Positions 21,000 to 33,893 are shown, counted from the stretch's first letter. The stretch: 64,000 nt of DNA from Scolanthus callimorphus (GCA_033964015.1 CM066912.1:29040532-29104531), one strand, 5' to 3'. The notes: generated from the sequence alone by a model not told the origin. A program made the numbers and translations.

Positions 21000-22440
21000 C
21001 GTGCACATTTGATGAAAGTCCCTCTTGAGAGAGTGATATAAATCTATGACTTTTGACAAGACAATAGGATCCAGTATTTGTTTATCAGATGTAGAAGATT
21101 CCATCAAGTGCTATCACTTTGTAAATTTGCAGTTTGTGTAGTTATGCAACAGAAACTGCAGGTCACGCAATACCTAAAAAAATCACGCAGCTATATAATT
21201 TACTAGAATAACGTCACAGAAAAAACTGTAATGAAAATAAAAATTACCAAGTCTCTTCGTCAAATTGTAGTGATGTTTGAGAGTACGAAGTTATTTTTAC
21301 TGTTGTCACGCGTATGTAATTAGAAGAAGAAGTTTATTCTACTTATACCGTTATCGATACATGAGAATACATACAATAAATCATACAAACATTAAGAGAA
21401 ATGGAAAACTGTACCAAATCATAGTAGATCATACTGGTAATTATGTTATTATGCAATACAATCAACTCAATCATTGGTGAGATTACCATTGGCTGTTTTT
21501 TTGTTGTTGTTGTTCTCTGATTTATCTCTTCAACATTTTTAATTTGCTAACCACAAACGTACTATATTCCAAGAAATATTATCAAAGAGAAATGGAAAGT
21601 GAGACTTCAACATCGCTTGAAGCATTTTAATTTCAGTTCACGCGAAATATTTACTGAATAAATTGTCAGGTCGCCAAATTTGAACTCTTGCTTTAGTTGT
21701 CAAAATCCTTTTATCCTATTGGTTAATCGCTATGGTTCGATATTTGTCAAGCAAACCTGCATATGTACATATCGACTCTTCATTACAATATGCGAGCTTG
21801 CACGAACGCCTTTACAATTTGTAGCCGCTTATGAAAAGCTGACTCAAAAAAACGTCGCTGGGTTTGGTCGAGAAAACACGAGAAAACTTCAGAAACCTCT
21901 TGTTTTGATTTGGTGAAGAGGCTTACACTGCATGTCACCGAAATAGTGGTTATATTTCCTATGGATTTATAAAAAAAATTGAATGAAGTTTATAAAGGGC
22001 AACCCTCCAAGCCAAGCTCTATGAAATAACGGGCTGTCACTTCAGTTATTCTGAATTTAATCAAGAAGTCTTGCAGAGAGCCGGGCCGCATTGCATATTT
22101 GATAAGGACACCTTCAAGATTAGAAGAAATTTAAAAATACACTACAGTACTATACTGCAGTAAATGAGCTACCCAGGAAAGTGTAAATGAAGTAGTACAA
22201 GTGAATGAAAAGAAATTATTCCAAAGATTCAGTCTTGCAGAAAATGTAAAGATGCTGAATTAGCAAGAAAAAAAAATATACGAATTAGTTGAGTTGGTAT
22301 TGCGGGTATTGCTAGCGGCAAGCAAGAAATAATTTTAGAGTGTACAAGAAGGGGAATAAAACCTTTTCGATTTTCGAGGAAAGAAACGAAATCCTAAGCT
22401 ACAAGATTTGCGAGGATTTGCCAGCATCGTCGGCGCGCAG
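21000..22440. other. AT-rich spacer without a recognised gene
   Basis: Short incidental frames only; no inverted repeats longer than about 15 bp were noticed. Confidence 0.35.
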
Positions 22441-22442
22441 CA

Positions 22443-22634
22443 ATGGATAGTTTCACAGCAGCTATGGTTTCGTCTCTGGCATTTGCTCTCCTAATTCTTA
22501 TGTGGTGCGTTGGGATTTGGTATTGTAAAGGTCCCTGCAGGGATACAGATAAAGAGAGTGCGGTGGAGCGGCAGGTTGAACCGCAGGAAGAGCTTGAATG
22601 GCCAGCACTCCCGCACAAAACAATGGTGTCGTGA
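22443..22634 (+). CDS. Candidate 63-residue single-pass membrane protein
   Basis: The frame MDSFTAAMVSSLAFALLILM starts with a short N-terminus and one hydrophobic helix ending WCVGIWYC, followed by an acidic cytosolic-like tail (DTDKESAVERQVEPQEELEW). The layout fits small integral membrane microproteins. No homologue is recognised and no intron is needed. Coding status rests on composition alone. Confidence 0.35.
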   Translation: MDSFTAAMVSSLAFALLILMWCVGIWYCKGPCRDTDKESAVERQVEPQEELEWPALPHKTMVS

Positions 22635-22869
22635 CAGTCACGCAATATTTCGAGAGTCACACAAAACTCTGTGACAAGTCAAACTAAGACAACTTTACGG
22701 GAATTTTACTGACTTTTGCTTCATTGACGACTAGTGATCTGCAATCTCCTACTGAATAGAAAATGTTTTTCTATTATTGAGCGAAAAGTGAAGAAACTCC
22801 ATCTCTGTTCCCAGTAATTGCCTCCTGACAATATTTCCCTTGGAATATAATTTTAAAAAATCCTAGTTT

Positions 22870-23340
22870 CACCGCAAACATTTTTCCCCGTCACGCGGAC
22901 TATTAAGTTTGGGAGGTGATTGCGACTGTCAGGCAATAGGCATGCGATGAGCATGGTTTGTGATGTCAACCGCCACCAGGGGATGTGAGAGGGGCGCGAA
23001 ACGTCTAATCGCCTCCACGGCAACTTGTTGCGCACTGTGTTGGAGGGGGCTGAGCGAAAGCCATTTGGTAAATATGCATCAATGCATGATCCCTGAGATG
23101 CGCTCGCCTCATTGGTAACGATTTGATTTGACGCTCTCGGGACATCCATTTGAGGGCCGTCGCTGATTGGTTGATTTTGAGCGTTGGGGCATGCGCTGAA
23201 AGGTCTTTCTCTCAGCAGCTCTGTATTAAATCTCGCGCATGCGTCAGTGGCTGTCACCATAGAGCCTTCCCGCGCGAGGTTACGAGCCGGGGAGCTCTGG
23301 GTTCGAGAATGTGATTTGATGCGAAATCCTCTTTCCGCGT
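22870..23340 (-). repeat. MITE copy of the GAGCCGGGGAGCTCTGGGT family
   Basis: The clearest part is 23128-23311, the reverse-oriented relative of 46606-46825 (shared TGGTTGATTTTGAGCGTTGG, CGCATGCGTCAGTGGCTGTC and ACGAGCCGGGGAGCTCTGGG). It carries little divergence from the other copies in the window. Confidence 0.7.
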
Positions 23341-23589
23341 GCCGGGCTAATAATGTATGCGGTTGTAATTAGGACAATATTTTTTAGTGCAATTGTGGTG
23401 GATCCAAGATAGCATTGAAATGCCGGCTCGTTTAGACACGCCCTAAGCAATCTATGTTGGTTCTTCATAGATAATCTTTATAAGATGTTATTAAGATTGC
23501 TTCTTTGAGAAGAAGTAAAAAATTTACATACAATATGCTGGTCCCTCTTCATTAACGCCTCTAGAACATTAGTATATCCCGCTGGTAAA

Positions 23590-23980
23590 CGCTATATAAG
23601 CCCCGGGGGGCTCATTTAAATTGGGACTCGTAGAGGGGGAACTTATTAGAGAGGGGAGGGGCTTATTAAAAACTCGAAAGACAAAATACTAAGGCTATGA
23701 AATCGCAATCAGTTTTAATAAATATATACAGTATTAATAGTATGTATATAGTATATTGAAAACAGAACTTGACAAGAATCTAACAAGAAAGCGAAAAGTG
23801 GTTCAGATGAAATTTGAAGTGGGTACTGTAAAGCTAAGAGTCAGCATTTAAAATCTTACTTTGCCCTGTTTGGTTTGGGAGGGAAGGGGTTATTAGAGAG
23901 GGGGGCTTATCAGAAACTTGTGGGTCTAGAGGGGGCTTATTAGAGAGAGGGGGCTTTATTATTAGAGCGTTTACGGTAAA
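23590..23980. repeat. G-rich dispersed repeat
   Basis: Motifs of the type GGGGGCTTATTAGAGAGGGG repeat at both ends (23600-23660 and 23880-23960). Related sequence lies in a MULE intron at about 13930-14030. Confidence 0.5.
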
Positions 23981-24009
23981 TCAATTAGAGGTCCATATTA
24001 GTATATATA

Positions 24010-24124
24010 ATAGGACTCCATGCTGTCCAATTAAGAAAAAATTGGATGACTCAGAGGAACTCCAAAATTTGGAGTTCCGAGGAATCATCCATTTTTTTCT
24101 TAATTGGACAAACATGGAGTCCTG
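24010..24124. repeat. Long hairpin MITE
   Basis: Two arms of about 55 bp (starting AGGACTCCATGCTGTCCAAT) are inverse to each other with almost no spacer. A degenerate relative lies at 38035-38150. Confidence 0.75.
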
Positions 24125-24129
24125 TTATT

Positions 24130-25196
24130 TATTAATTATATAACATCCATGTTCAAACCCAAACTGTCCAATTTTAGCGCAAACTGTCCAATTAGAGCGC
24201 GCGCGATCCAATTAAAAAATAATTGGACGATTCAAGAAAAATTGATCTGCCGGCACAATGGGATTTCGAGCTGGCTATATAATTAACAATACAATTAACT
24301 ATACAGGCGTAAATATGCCTGAAATGTTTCCTTTTACGCCTAACGTAAAATAACAACTGTGTAAATTTCAGTTTCTGCAGTGTTCTCCTGCGTCAAATTA
24401 CGACTATGATTATTTCTTAATTTCGAGCCCTGAAGTGCTTGTCTTTCTAGGATTGTCCAGAGAGAAAATAGAATCGCTAAAACAAATTTTTCTCACGCAA
24501 GTTATAAGTAATAACCAAATTTCAACTAAACGTGGCGAATGGAAAAATACCTGGCGCAAAGCGAAATCCAAAAGGTTCTCATTAAATATCTAAATGTCCC
24601 GGAGCTTATTGCTAGAAGCTCTTAACTGAGTACTTAGTGCACAATTATAGCGATCTATTAGAATGACCGCTTGAAATGATACTACAGTTGACATGGCAAC
24701 GCATGAAATGAAACCGCTGACCGGGCAGACGAACACACCACCTGCTACGATTGCCCTGAAAATAGACGTATTTGTACAGACAATATAGTCAGTTTTCTAA
24801 TATTGATCTTGTTTATGTATTTGACCATCTTTTTAGGCTTCTTTGGCTATTTGACCATCCAATTAAAGTAAAATGTTTACTGTTTTCTTTGTGAGGAAAC
24901 TCGAGTCATAATAGAAAAGTCAGTCGGCGTCTTGGAGTCTCTAAAAACTAATGAATCTTAAAATAAAAGTCCCAATGTCTTAACAAGATGCAGTTCTTTT
25001 ACAGCCATTAATAATAAATTATGTTGCATATGTTATAATTTCAAAGTCATAGCGACACACGCTTTGTATTCACTTGCCTTGAATTTCCCTTGGAAACATT
25101 GAAACACAGATCACAGTCCTATTTTCAACCTTGGCAGCAAAGTAAAAAATAACGCCTGTAAAAAGTACGGAACATAGCGCTACAAAGTTTGTAGAA
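24130..25196. other. Spacer upstream of the coiled-coil gene
   Basis: Fragments of the 24010 hairpin family (CCAATTAAAAAATAATTGGA near 24210) are present. No gene was recognised. Confidence 0.35.
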
Positions 25197-26710
25197 ATGT
25201 CTGCTAAACAAGTTCGATTTAGTGCAGGACGTGAAAGAGAATTTGAAAATAACTCTCCTAATGAGGTATCTGAAAATGTTGAAGTCAAAACACAGGAAAA
25301 TGAAAACTCGTTGTTGCCCGACATTCTCCTTTCAAAGAATACCACTCAAAGCAACGAGAAAGAACCCGCAAAGAGAAAGAAAAAGAAGAAGAAAACAGAG
25401 CTACAGCAGCTCAAAGGTGAGAAAAAGATGTTACAAAAGGAGTTGAAAATTGCTAAAAAGCATATAAGAGCCGACAGTGCTCAAAAAGAAAGTGAAAGTT
25501 ATTCACCGTTTGAAAATCGTCACCGGTTGGCTAGAACGACTAGTGAACTTCAAACAAAGTTGGAATCTTTGAAGGATCAGATTTCTGTTAAGGATAATTC
25601 AAGAAAGAGAAAATAAAGAAGAGTTTTCACACGAAGATTAAGAAGAAAAGCATCAAAGCCGATAAGCAGCATAACAGGCTGATTAAGATGACTGGTAAAC
25701 TGGAAAAAATAAAGCGAGGAGAGGAAGACTTGAGGATGGAAATTGCTGAAGAAATGGCTCAGCTTGACATTGAAGAAAAGGAAAAAGAAAAGGAGTTAAA
25801 TAAATTGAATGCTACACCACGAGGGATTGGAATTAGAAAGGGAGCAAAATTGGCAAAGAGCTTTGGAATAAATGATTCTAGCATCGAGGAAAAAAGGAAT
25901 TCAAACCCTTTTCAAACGGCGAGTTTTAGTGGTAGGAAGTTAGGAAAGTTGTCGGAAGTTGATGATGATTCGGAAAAGAATGTTCCAGAAAAGTCTACAA
26001 ATGGGGTTGCTGTGTTCAAGCTGGATGCCGGGTTGAATGGCGCCATGGTGCCTATAGATCAAGCCCCGACCCATGCCTGGGTACGAATGCCATGTGTTGA
26101 CACCGAGCCTAATATGAGACTCGGGCGAAGACTTAGCACCGTAGAGACTAGAATCACACCTCCGCACCCTCCTATACGGCGATTCAGTTCTTTTGGACAC
26201 GGAAGTAATCCGCAAGGTACCGCCCACAGCAGTATTATAAGAGGATCGAATTCGGGTACTTCCGGGTTCCAGTCCCCTAACGAAAACACGGGTCTTTTAC
26301 CACAGGGTGACCAAATCAAGCCCGAAAGAGCCGTGCGGTCCGCTGTTGGATTTGAGCGCGAACTGGATGAGGAATTGACGTCAGATTTAGCGCCCCGCGC
26401 GCTGTCAGCAAGACTACCTAATGAGCGATGGCTGAGCATAGAGGAAAAGAAAATACGAGCCGATAAATTAGCGAAAAAGTATGAGTTCACTCGCGAATTG
26501 CGAAATACGATACACGAGCATATGATCACAAGATCTTATAGTTTCTCATATTTCAATATCATACCGCCGTACAAACACAAGAAGCAGAAGGCTGTGAAAT
26601 CTAAGCAATCATACAATCGGGTAGTGTATGAGGATAAAATGAGAGTGACCGAGTTTAGTAAGAAATATGGGAGCGCTAAACATAGAGGCAACGATCACGC
26701 AACTGCGTGA
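25197..26710 (+). CDS. Unknown basic, coiled-coil protein, single exon, with one frame break
   Basis: The frame starts MSAKQVRFSAGRERE at 25197 and runs to TAA at 25614-25616. Adding one A to the AAAA at 25609-25612 would carry it on to the 25688-26710 frame, giving about 504 residues. The first part has a Lys-rich nuclear-localisation-like run (KRKKKKKK) and heptad-rich helices. Helices continue to about residue 200, then a Ser/Pro-rich disordered middle and a C-terminal helical basic part (IEEKKIRADKLAKKYEFTRE) follow. I do not recognise the family. The single base needed and the continuity of the helix favour one gene. Confidence 0.65.
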
Positions 26711-26812
26711 CGTGACAATGAGGATTGTACAACATAGGGGCACCGATCACGCAAATGCGTGACGTGACATCACACAATGAGGAGTTACGTTACTTGAACA
26801 CGTGACAATGAG
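26680..26812 (+). repeat. Short tandem duplication spanning the stop codon of the coiled-coil gene
   Basis: The segment ATAGAGGCAACGATCACGCA at about 26683 recurs about 50 bp later as ATAGGGGCACCGATCACGCA, with GCGTGACGTGACA in both. The stop codon TGA lies in the first copy. Confidence 0.65.
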
Positions 26813-27254
26813 GAGTTTGCAGGTTTGAAGGCTTCGATGAAGAATATCGAAGATCATTCAGAGAACCTGAAATAATAGTCTGTGTTGACGCCCACTCAGG
26901 CAATTACTGGGTGATTTATATTTGTTCGAGGGTGCTTTTTTGTGGCATTTTCATGGTTTTTTTTATGACATGTGTTCTTGCACTAAATATTTCAAAGCAT
27001 TTTGTAATGATTTATTTTATATGTTGTTCCTTTTTATAATCTTTCTATATATTTTATTTATCATTAAAATTTGTGTACAGTATTGGGCAGTCACATTTGT
27101 TAACACGACCCGTACATTTTGTTCAACGGCCTCAAGACAACTTTGTTAAAATGGCCCGCTATTTTTTCCGTCTGTGGTGGTCCAAGCTGATTTAGTACTC
27201 TTAGCACCTCTGCACCAAGTGTCCCTCGTACAAGAATGGACAATTTATTCACCC
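26813..27254. other. 3' flank between the coiled-coil gene and BECN1
   Basis: T-rich sequence with no recognised gene or repeat; the two genes are convergent here. Confidence 0.35.
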
Positions 27255-30200
27255 TTAGTCCGTGAACTGCGATGAAACCCATGCCAATCCCCATTTTAGG
27301 TTCGTTAGCATAAACTTTAGTGCCTTGGTCCACTGTTCTTCAGAGTTGAATTGAATTTTGATTGAAAAGGCTCCTCCGCTCCCACTGGAATCGTAAATCT
27401 TACCTTTCTCCATTCTATAAGGCAGACAGAACCGCTTGTCCACCTGGGGAGACAGAGACAGGTTTTTGTGGAGAGCATAGACAAGTTTGTTAGGTTGAGA
27501 TTGATACCCTCAGTGCAAAACAATAGAGGGTCATACAATAGAACAAGGAAACAATGGGAATGCTTTGTTCTGCCTATCTAATCACACAAGATCTTCTGAG
27601 AAGCTGTAGCACTCCTGGTATTTTTACTGTACTCTACCCACCTTTTCTACAGCCTCTTTGAATTGTTGTAGACAGTCCAGGAAGGCTACCATTGCATGAT
27701 CAAACTTGGTGTCCCAAAAGAATCTGAATCCCCCAGATCCATATAAAGGGAGCTCTTTAGACTTGTCTGTAAGGCAGTCCAGGTAGGAGTGATTCCCAAA
27801 TGGGACTAGCCGATATCTGTAGAGCAAAAAAAAAAAGTTCAAATTTGGTTCAAGAGTGGCATTACCAAACGATAGGGGTACCCAATAGAACCCATTAGAA
27901 ATTTTAAATTCTGTCCACCCCCCGTGGTTGTTCAAATTAGCATCACCACAGGAAATGCGCGTAGCAAAATTTGCTCTTGAAGAGAACGAAAAGCTCTGAC
28001 TGAGAGAAACAACGAGAGCCTACATAGGAGGCTAGTTGTCTGGAACCTTTTGCATGATGTGACACAAATATAAACATAAACAAAGGAGAGAGAGAGACAT
28101 CTTTATTTAAACAAAAATATATCTGCATGTTGTCCCATGGTAGTCCATTCGGAGAGACTATAACCTCCCTGCCCTGGAAACAACATGCTTACATGTTAAC
28201 TAAATATTTAATATATCACATAAAACACAATCTAAAAATTGGTTAACGAAGGCTCTAAAAAGCATACCTCTGAAAGGTCAGGTTCATTTTACGAGCCAAG
28301 GAGTGTAGTAGAAGCACAGTTTGACCCCAGGCAGCATTTATTTCAGACCACTCGACAGGAACACTTGGAAGGCGACCAAGACAGAAATTATTAATGGTGC
28401 CAAAATGTCCCTTATGCCATATGTGGAATGTGCTATTGAAGACGTTCGTCTTCTTTAACTTTTCAAGTTGAGCTTGGGCATACACCATCTGATTTTCAAC
28501 ACTAGAACAAAATAGCACCACAATAGAAATGCATAATATGTTATTCTAATCATAGCTGCCTTACATGAGGAAATTTGACTCATTTGAAACAAGTCTATCT
28601 CTGCCTTTTTTCAAACATACTGAATTTGCCAATTTGAAATGTTCTGCACTGCTTCCTTTAAACTAACTCTTTCAATTTCAGGAATATTTTTGTACAATAA
28701 ATTATTTTCATGTTTTCTAGGTGACCATGTCACATAAATGTCAACTTCTGTTTATTATACAATAAGACAGGGGGGACAGGGGTGCTTGTCCTATCCCTTA
28801 GGGTATAAAATTCATCCAACTGCTATCTCTTAGGGGTGTCCAAAGAATCTGCTATCCCTTAGGGTGTCTCACACTAAAGGTGACCTAGAAATTCAGGGAG
28901 AACAAACCAAATTGTTTCAAGTTGATGGTATTTGCAGGGACCGCAATGACATTAGGATTTTCCACATCCAATTTGCTACCTCTTAAGGGGCAAATTTATT
29001 TTTTACGCCCACTTCAAGATGGTGGCTAGCTAGTATAAATATTCATTATGAATCACATATTCTCATTTGACAAGTGAATTAAAAGGAGGATGTTGACCTG
29101 CCAACTCTCTTGTTGCTCATGTGTAAGATGTTGGGGTATGAATAGGTAATTTGCACAGGGTTGAGGGTTCACACCACCATGAATACTTAAAAAAAGTGCC
29201 ATGAAGTGGGCGTAAATTAAACAATCGCCCTCTTAGGGGTAAAATTCACTTTTGACCACACCCAATTTACTATCCCTTAGGGTTAAAATCAATTTTTCCG
29301 ATAAGCACCCCCATCTATTTTATGGGAAGTCCCCCGGGGTAAAAAAGTCAGCTCACCTTTGCTGTTCATCGTCAAACTCCAGCAGCTCTCGATGGTACTC
29401 ACAATACTCTGTATAATAACTCTTCTCAGACTCGTCAAGCTGCTTGGATGCCTCCTTCTCCTTCTCCAGAGCATTTGACACTGCCTTGCTTTCCTCCTCG
29501 ACTGCCTTCAGCTTACTTATTAACTCTGCTTCTTCCTTCTGAAGGTCTGATAACTCTTGGGTCAATGTTTCATTATTCCCTAAATAGATAGTATATTGTT
29601 TGAAAATTCCACTAAAGAGCCTCAGTTAGCAGCCATTTGACCAGCCTAGTAAAATACAGTCAGAGAAACCATCCATTTCCATTGGCTGATTTACATAATG
29701 GTAGTGCAATATTTTCAATTGAATTTGAAAGAATAGGCTGACTTTAGCAGTATCAACCATTAGAAGAAGTGGTTTTCAGATGACTGTCGAAAGTATGTAA
29801 ACAAGACTTGCGTTTTCTATGCATTCCATTGGTTGAGGTCTTGGGTCTCTGTTTACTCAGACAGGGAAGAAAATGCAAGTTGTACTTAGTTTGTCCCCTG
29901 GTTGGTCAGTTCTTGAATGGGCAATTCCAGAAAATAAAGGTACCCCCCCCCCCCCCCCCCCCACAGGCAGCATTTGGAAATTCCGAAGGGATGGGGGTTT
30001 AAGAGCTCGGAATTCTGATTGCAAGGGGGGTTTTCAAAGCTGGATTTCTTGTCACAAGGGGGGGTCTGAAGATACCCAACTTCTTAAGGAGTTCGCATGT
30101 TTTTCAGTCTGCTAAAATAGCGTTTTTCAGAAAGAAAATAATTTCGCCGCCATTCGATAGATAGAGAATGCTTGCCAGTTCGTACTTGTCCCTTCTAAGA

Positions 30201-33200
30201 CAGAATCTCCATAATTTTCTACTGATTTTGACTGTTAGTTCAATCATGCAATCACGCAGCAGGTTCAACTTTGTACAATCACACATTGAAATTAATATAA
30301 AGAATGTTGGCGATACGGGATAAGTTGAGCTTGCATGGACACGCAACTTTCGCCAAAACCCGCAACTTTCCCTAACATATCTAATGAAATCCCGGAACAA
30401 CACGGTATAGTTTAAAATGTTTCTCAAAAAATGGTACATGTTTTTCTTTTACTCCTTTTTAGAGTTTCTAAATGGTTTTTTTCTAAACCTCAAATATTCG
30501 AAGATCCGCAAAAAGTAACAACTAGGCTTTCCAAGCTTGGTCTAGCTCATTCTAATGTGTTTTCCTATTGGTTATATTTGGAAAAATTGTTTTAGAAAGC
30601 GATTTGAAAATGTGTGTTGCAAGTAAATAGCTTCCACACTTCATTTGAAATGTCTATTCCCCCATTTCACGATCGAATGGCGAAAGTCTCAAGTTTTTCC
30701 GTGATAATATCATCCGATTCTTTGCTCCTACAATTCAAATCTTACAAAATAGCCAGTAAGCTACTAGCTAAACACACTAAAAATGTAGAGCTCATATTCA
30801 GTGGATGTTGTGAATGCCGGTGGTATTTTTTTCTTCAAAATCAAACTATACTGCTCTGTATTAATATTCTGAAACAAGATTATGCGCTTTTTGTGTTTTC
30901 TTTACTTTGCAAATTTAACAAATTCCCGCAACAACCCCCGCAACTTTTGCCTTTTTCTCAGCAATGTTTACCTCTCAAGGTGGTGATTGTTTGGATTCCG
31001 GAGGTATGGGTGGGGGGGTGGGGTGGGGGTGGGGTGGGGGGGGGGGGGTGTAAAAGTTACAATTTCTGAAGGGAAGGGGGGTTTAACCTACCCGGAATTC
31101 TATATGCACGGGGGGGGGGGGGGGGAAACCATTTTGGAAATTCTGGATGCATGGGGGGGGGGGTCAAAAACTAGTGCCGCCCGTGGGGGGGTACCTTTAT
31201 TTTCTGGAATTGCCCAATTTGTTTTGTTTCTGATTGGCTAAGCATATTTTCTTTGGGTTTAGTTTTTTTTAAACTGATCTGAAATCCACTCTACCAATAA
31301 AAATATAAAAGCAAACCTGAGAGATGCTGGTCATTCAGCTTGTGTAGGAAGTCCTTGTAGTCCTTGAGCTCATCTTCTGTTATCCTTAGTTGCTGATCAA
31401 GTTGATCCAGTAATGTATCAGTACATTCTTCACATATTGGATGGTCTACTTCAGTCTGACCAGACATGATGTCAAATAGTTGGGTGGTTACCTTTGAAGA
31501 AAACAAAAATAAAAGCAAATGTATGGTGCCTAACCACAGAGATAGAGCTGTCTGTCTGTCTGTCATCAGTCTTTCTGTCAGTTGATTGACTGATTGGCAT
31601 ACTTTTGGCCACTTAAAAGGGAAGCAACTTTCAGAGCACAATCAACTTTGCTGTTTTTATACTGCAGTGGCCAGTTCAAAGACTATGCTCCTATGGTTAT
31701 GGCACACTTTCTACCAATTTAAAGGCAGCTTCCTTCCTGTATCAAGCATATATTAATTAACTGTATTCTAAAGTGTAAATAAAAAAATTGAATGGATTAT
31801 TCCAGCTATAATCATGCATGCTCTCTTTTCTTTAGAAATGCCTCTGGAATGTAACACAGCTACCAGGATGCATAAAAGGCACTTGGTCCATGAAATGTAA
31901 CAAAACTACCAACATGCAGGGCTCATTCATTATAGCTGGAATCACCCACTGAACTGAATTGCTTACCTTTAGTCGGTGGCTAATGTTGTCTGACTTGTGC
32001 ATAACTTGTGCATCACCTATCAGGGTAAACCCATTACCATCTGAGAGCATTCTTTTGGGTGCAAGTGTTCTCCTTTCAACCATACTGTCCTGTAACTCAG
32101 TGCTGGATTTGTCTGGTCTACTAGAAGTGCTTCCATCTGTGTTATGGAATTCTTCATCTGATATGTCATCTCTACAACAGGAATAAAGTGTACGTAAGAA
32201 CAAGACAGTTTTATCAATATCAAGACATGGTGTACACCTGCGAGTGTTGCCCACTGAAGAAATGAGATATTTCTTGGTTGCATGGTTGGGTAGTGTAGCA
32301 TGTAAAGCGCTTGCTAAATCTGTGCACCAGGTTGGATTCCCAGCCAGTTAAGCTGGGATTTTTCTCTGCTGTTTTGAACCTTGTGTTTATTGTGGGTTGA
32401 AGTGATTCATCACTTCTCCTGTGTTTCACGTCTTTCAGATGAGACAATAAACCGAAGTCCCATTTCTCAGCCCACTACACTAAATCAGAACACAAGGGAC
32501 TCACTACAGAATTATATATCTAACAACCACTCATGATTGCAAACTGCATTGTATAAATTGCTGTCCACATCTAGGGATCAGACAAGTCCACATCTGTAAA
32601 GACTGGTTTTCATATATCGGGAACCGCTGGGAGCGATAGGGGATCCGTGGTTTCCCGACCATCCCAGTCAATCCCAGTTTTATGAAAACACATATCGGGA
32701 ATTGTCGGCGACATCAGCGATTTACTGGGATGCGATCGGGAAAATAGCAATGGTTTCTATTTTCCCGATCGCATTCCAGGTGATTGCCAATGCCGCCAAT
32801 TGTCCACGAAGCTGTGTTTTCATATGTCGGGAATTGACTGGGATGGACGGGAAACAGGTCAACGCCGATCATTCCTGACAGTCCCGACATATGAAAACCA
32901 GCCTTAAACCACATTTGAACATGTATGGATAATTGCGATATACAAGTGTGTACATTTCATTGCATTTTGTATGTGTGGTATGAAACCCACAAATGGTGTC
33001 AAAGGTTGCACCTCCCTGACCTGAAAACAACTGTCAGACTCAGCTCCGTAAGATGGTTTGGCCATGCAGAGAGTAGCAACAGATGGATCAGAGTAGGGTG
33101 TAGCCCCAGGAGCAGGCCACGCAAGACATGGCAAGAGGTTATTTTCTTTCCCCCTGAAGCGGGGTAAAGCGGAAGGGTTTCAGCGGAAGGAAAGGCTCAA

Positions 33201-33393
33201 TGATAAAATAATGGAACATGATACTAAACCTGGTAGGGTACTCGGGCAGCGGGGCTGTCAGCTCGGCAATTGTATCTCCATCTACGGAGGAGATTGAGTG
33301 ATGAATCTTGAGGGGTTGATAGCACCTCTGGCACACAAAACTAACATGCGTTGTCCCTCGTACAACTTCAGAAGGTTGTTTCGCAGTCGCCAT
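27255..33393 (-). CDS. BECN1: Beclin-1 (autophagy PI3-kinase complex subunit), complete
   Basis: Seven coding exons, all phase-compatible: 33230-33393, 31967-32171, 31317-31491, 29357-29579, 28268-28501, 27642-27816 and 27255-27443. Together they give 454 residues (human has 450). N-terminal CQRC (residues about 21-24), a BH3-like segment around NISHRLKV at the exon 2/3 junction, [19 protein letters not shown], a coiled coil in exon 4 and the conserved BARA/evolutionarily conserved domain from exon 5 ([20 protein letters not shown]) to the end ([14 protein letters not shown]). Beclin-1 scaffolds the VPS34 lipid kinase complex in autophagy and binds Bcl-2-type proteins through BH3. Introns hold transposon remnants. 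The start ATG is the first in the exon. It is divergent from a BAK-like gene 500 bp away. Confidence 0.97.
28770..29340. repeat. Inverted-repeat element in BECN1 intron 4
   Basis: Units of TATCCCTTAGGGTATAAAAT recur, and the ends (GGGGGGACAGGGGTGCTTG near 28770 and AAGCACCCCC...AGTCCCCC near 29303-29337) are inverse. A short relative lies at 35300-35510 in the BAK intron. The upstream 28555-28735 is a copy of part of 37440-37680. Confidence 0.6.
29768..31292. repeat. About 1.5-kb element of the GGATTTCAGATGACTG family in BECN1 intron 3
   Basis: The left end AGTGGTTTTCAGATGACTGTCG and the right end TGATCTGAAATCCACTCT are inverse. A C20 run lies at 29943-29962, and G runs with GGGGGTGGGG units at 31008-31170. 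No transposase was recognised, so it is non-autonomous. Confidence 0.55.
32268..32510 (+). repeat. tRNA-derived SINE-like element in BECN1 intron 1
   Basis: GGGTAGTGTAGCATG (A-box-like) and GGTTGGATTCCC (B-box-like) are spaced as in a tRNA head. They are followed by a body containing CAGATGAGACAATAAACC, a motif also seen (CAGATGGACGTTAAAGAACC) at 47785. It is not a functional tRNA. Confidence 0.5.
32598..32906. repeat. MITE with CTGGTTTTCATAT ends in BECN1 intron 1
   Basis: The left end ACTGGTTTTCATATATCGGG and the right end CCCGACATATGAAAACCAG are inverse. Internal copies (TTTTATGAAAACACATATCGG, TTTTCATATGTCGGG) suggest a tandem-nested structure. TAA-like flanks occur on both sides. Confidence 0.7.
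32985..33145 (+). pseudogene. Fragment of a LINE reverse-transcriptase C-terminus
   Basis: The plus frame reads [18 protein letters not shown] and then [18 protein letters not shown] and [10 protein letters not shown]. The VRWFGHAE...RPRKTW pattern is characteristic of the end of non-LTR retrotransposon ORF2 proteins. Only this tail remains, inside BECN1 intron 1. Confidence 0.7.
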
Positions 33394-33893
33394 TGAAGTA
33401 TGAAAAGTTTCACTACTTGAATTACTTTTTCACACTGGAAATGAACTACATCGTTCTGGCAGAAGTAAAGGTGTATGGTTTACCTTTGCAGAAAGAATAT
33501 TTTCTAATAATATACAGTACTAGATTTAGAAAAACATCGAAGGGCAAAAGGAAACAAATAAATTCAGGATTCCTCCATTTTGTTTTCAATCTATTACACC
33601 GCCGGAGGCTTCTGGGTAAAATACGCCACAGGGAGACCGCATTCGAAATTATGTAATAAGCAAAAATTTAAATTCTATAAAATTTGAAATATAAATGTGT
33701 ACAACACAGTTCTTTTGGCTAGGTAAATAAATATTGTACACTTATGTCAAACGTTATTACTGAAAAATATATTTTGTTGCGCTTTTAAAGAGATTGCATA
33801 ACCTAGCACATGACGGTATCCCTGTGTTAATTTGCGTATCACCGCTGTATTTTTTGGAGCCCGAGATTTCTCATTTCGAAGTACTTGACAAAA
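33394..33893. promoter_or_regulatory. Shared 500-bp upstream region of BECN1 and the BAK-like gene
   Basis: The two start codons point away from each other across this stretch. It is AT-rich with no TATA box placed convincingly; a bidirectional promoter is inferred from spacing only. Confidence 0.4.

Noticed and set aside
30614..31069. A 151-residue plus-strand frame in BECN1 intron 3
   Set aside because: It ends in G-rich low-complexity sequence and lies inside a non-autonomous element; no domain is visible.
32020..32301. Frames antisense or alternative to BECN1 exon 2
   Set aside because: The BECN1 frame is supported by homology and splice phase; the others are shadows.
32268..32340. A functional tRNA gene
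   Set aside because: A and B boxes are degenerate, no cloverleaf forms convincingly, and it continues into a SINE body.
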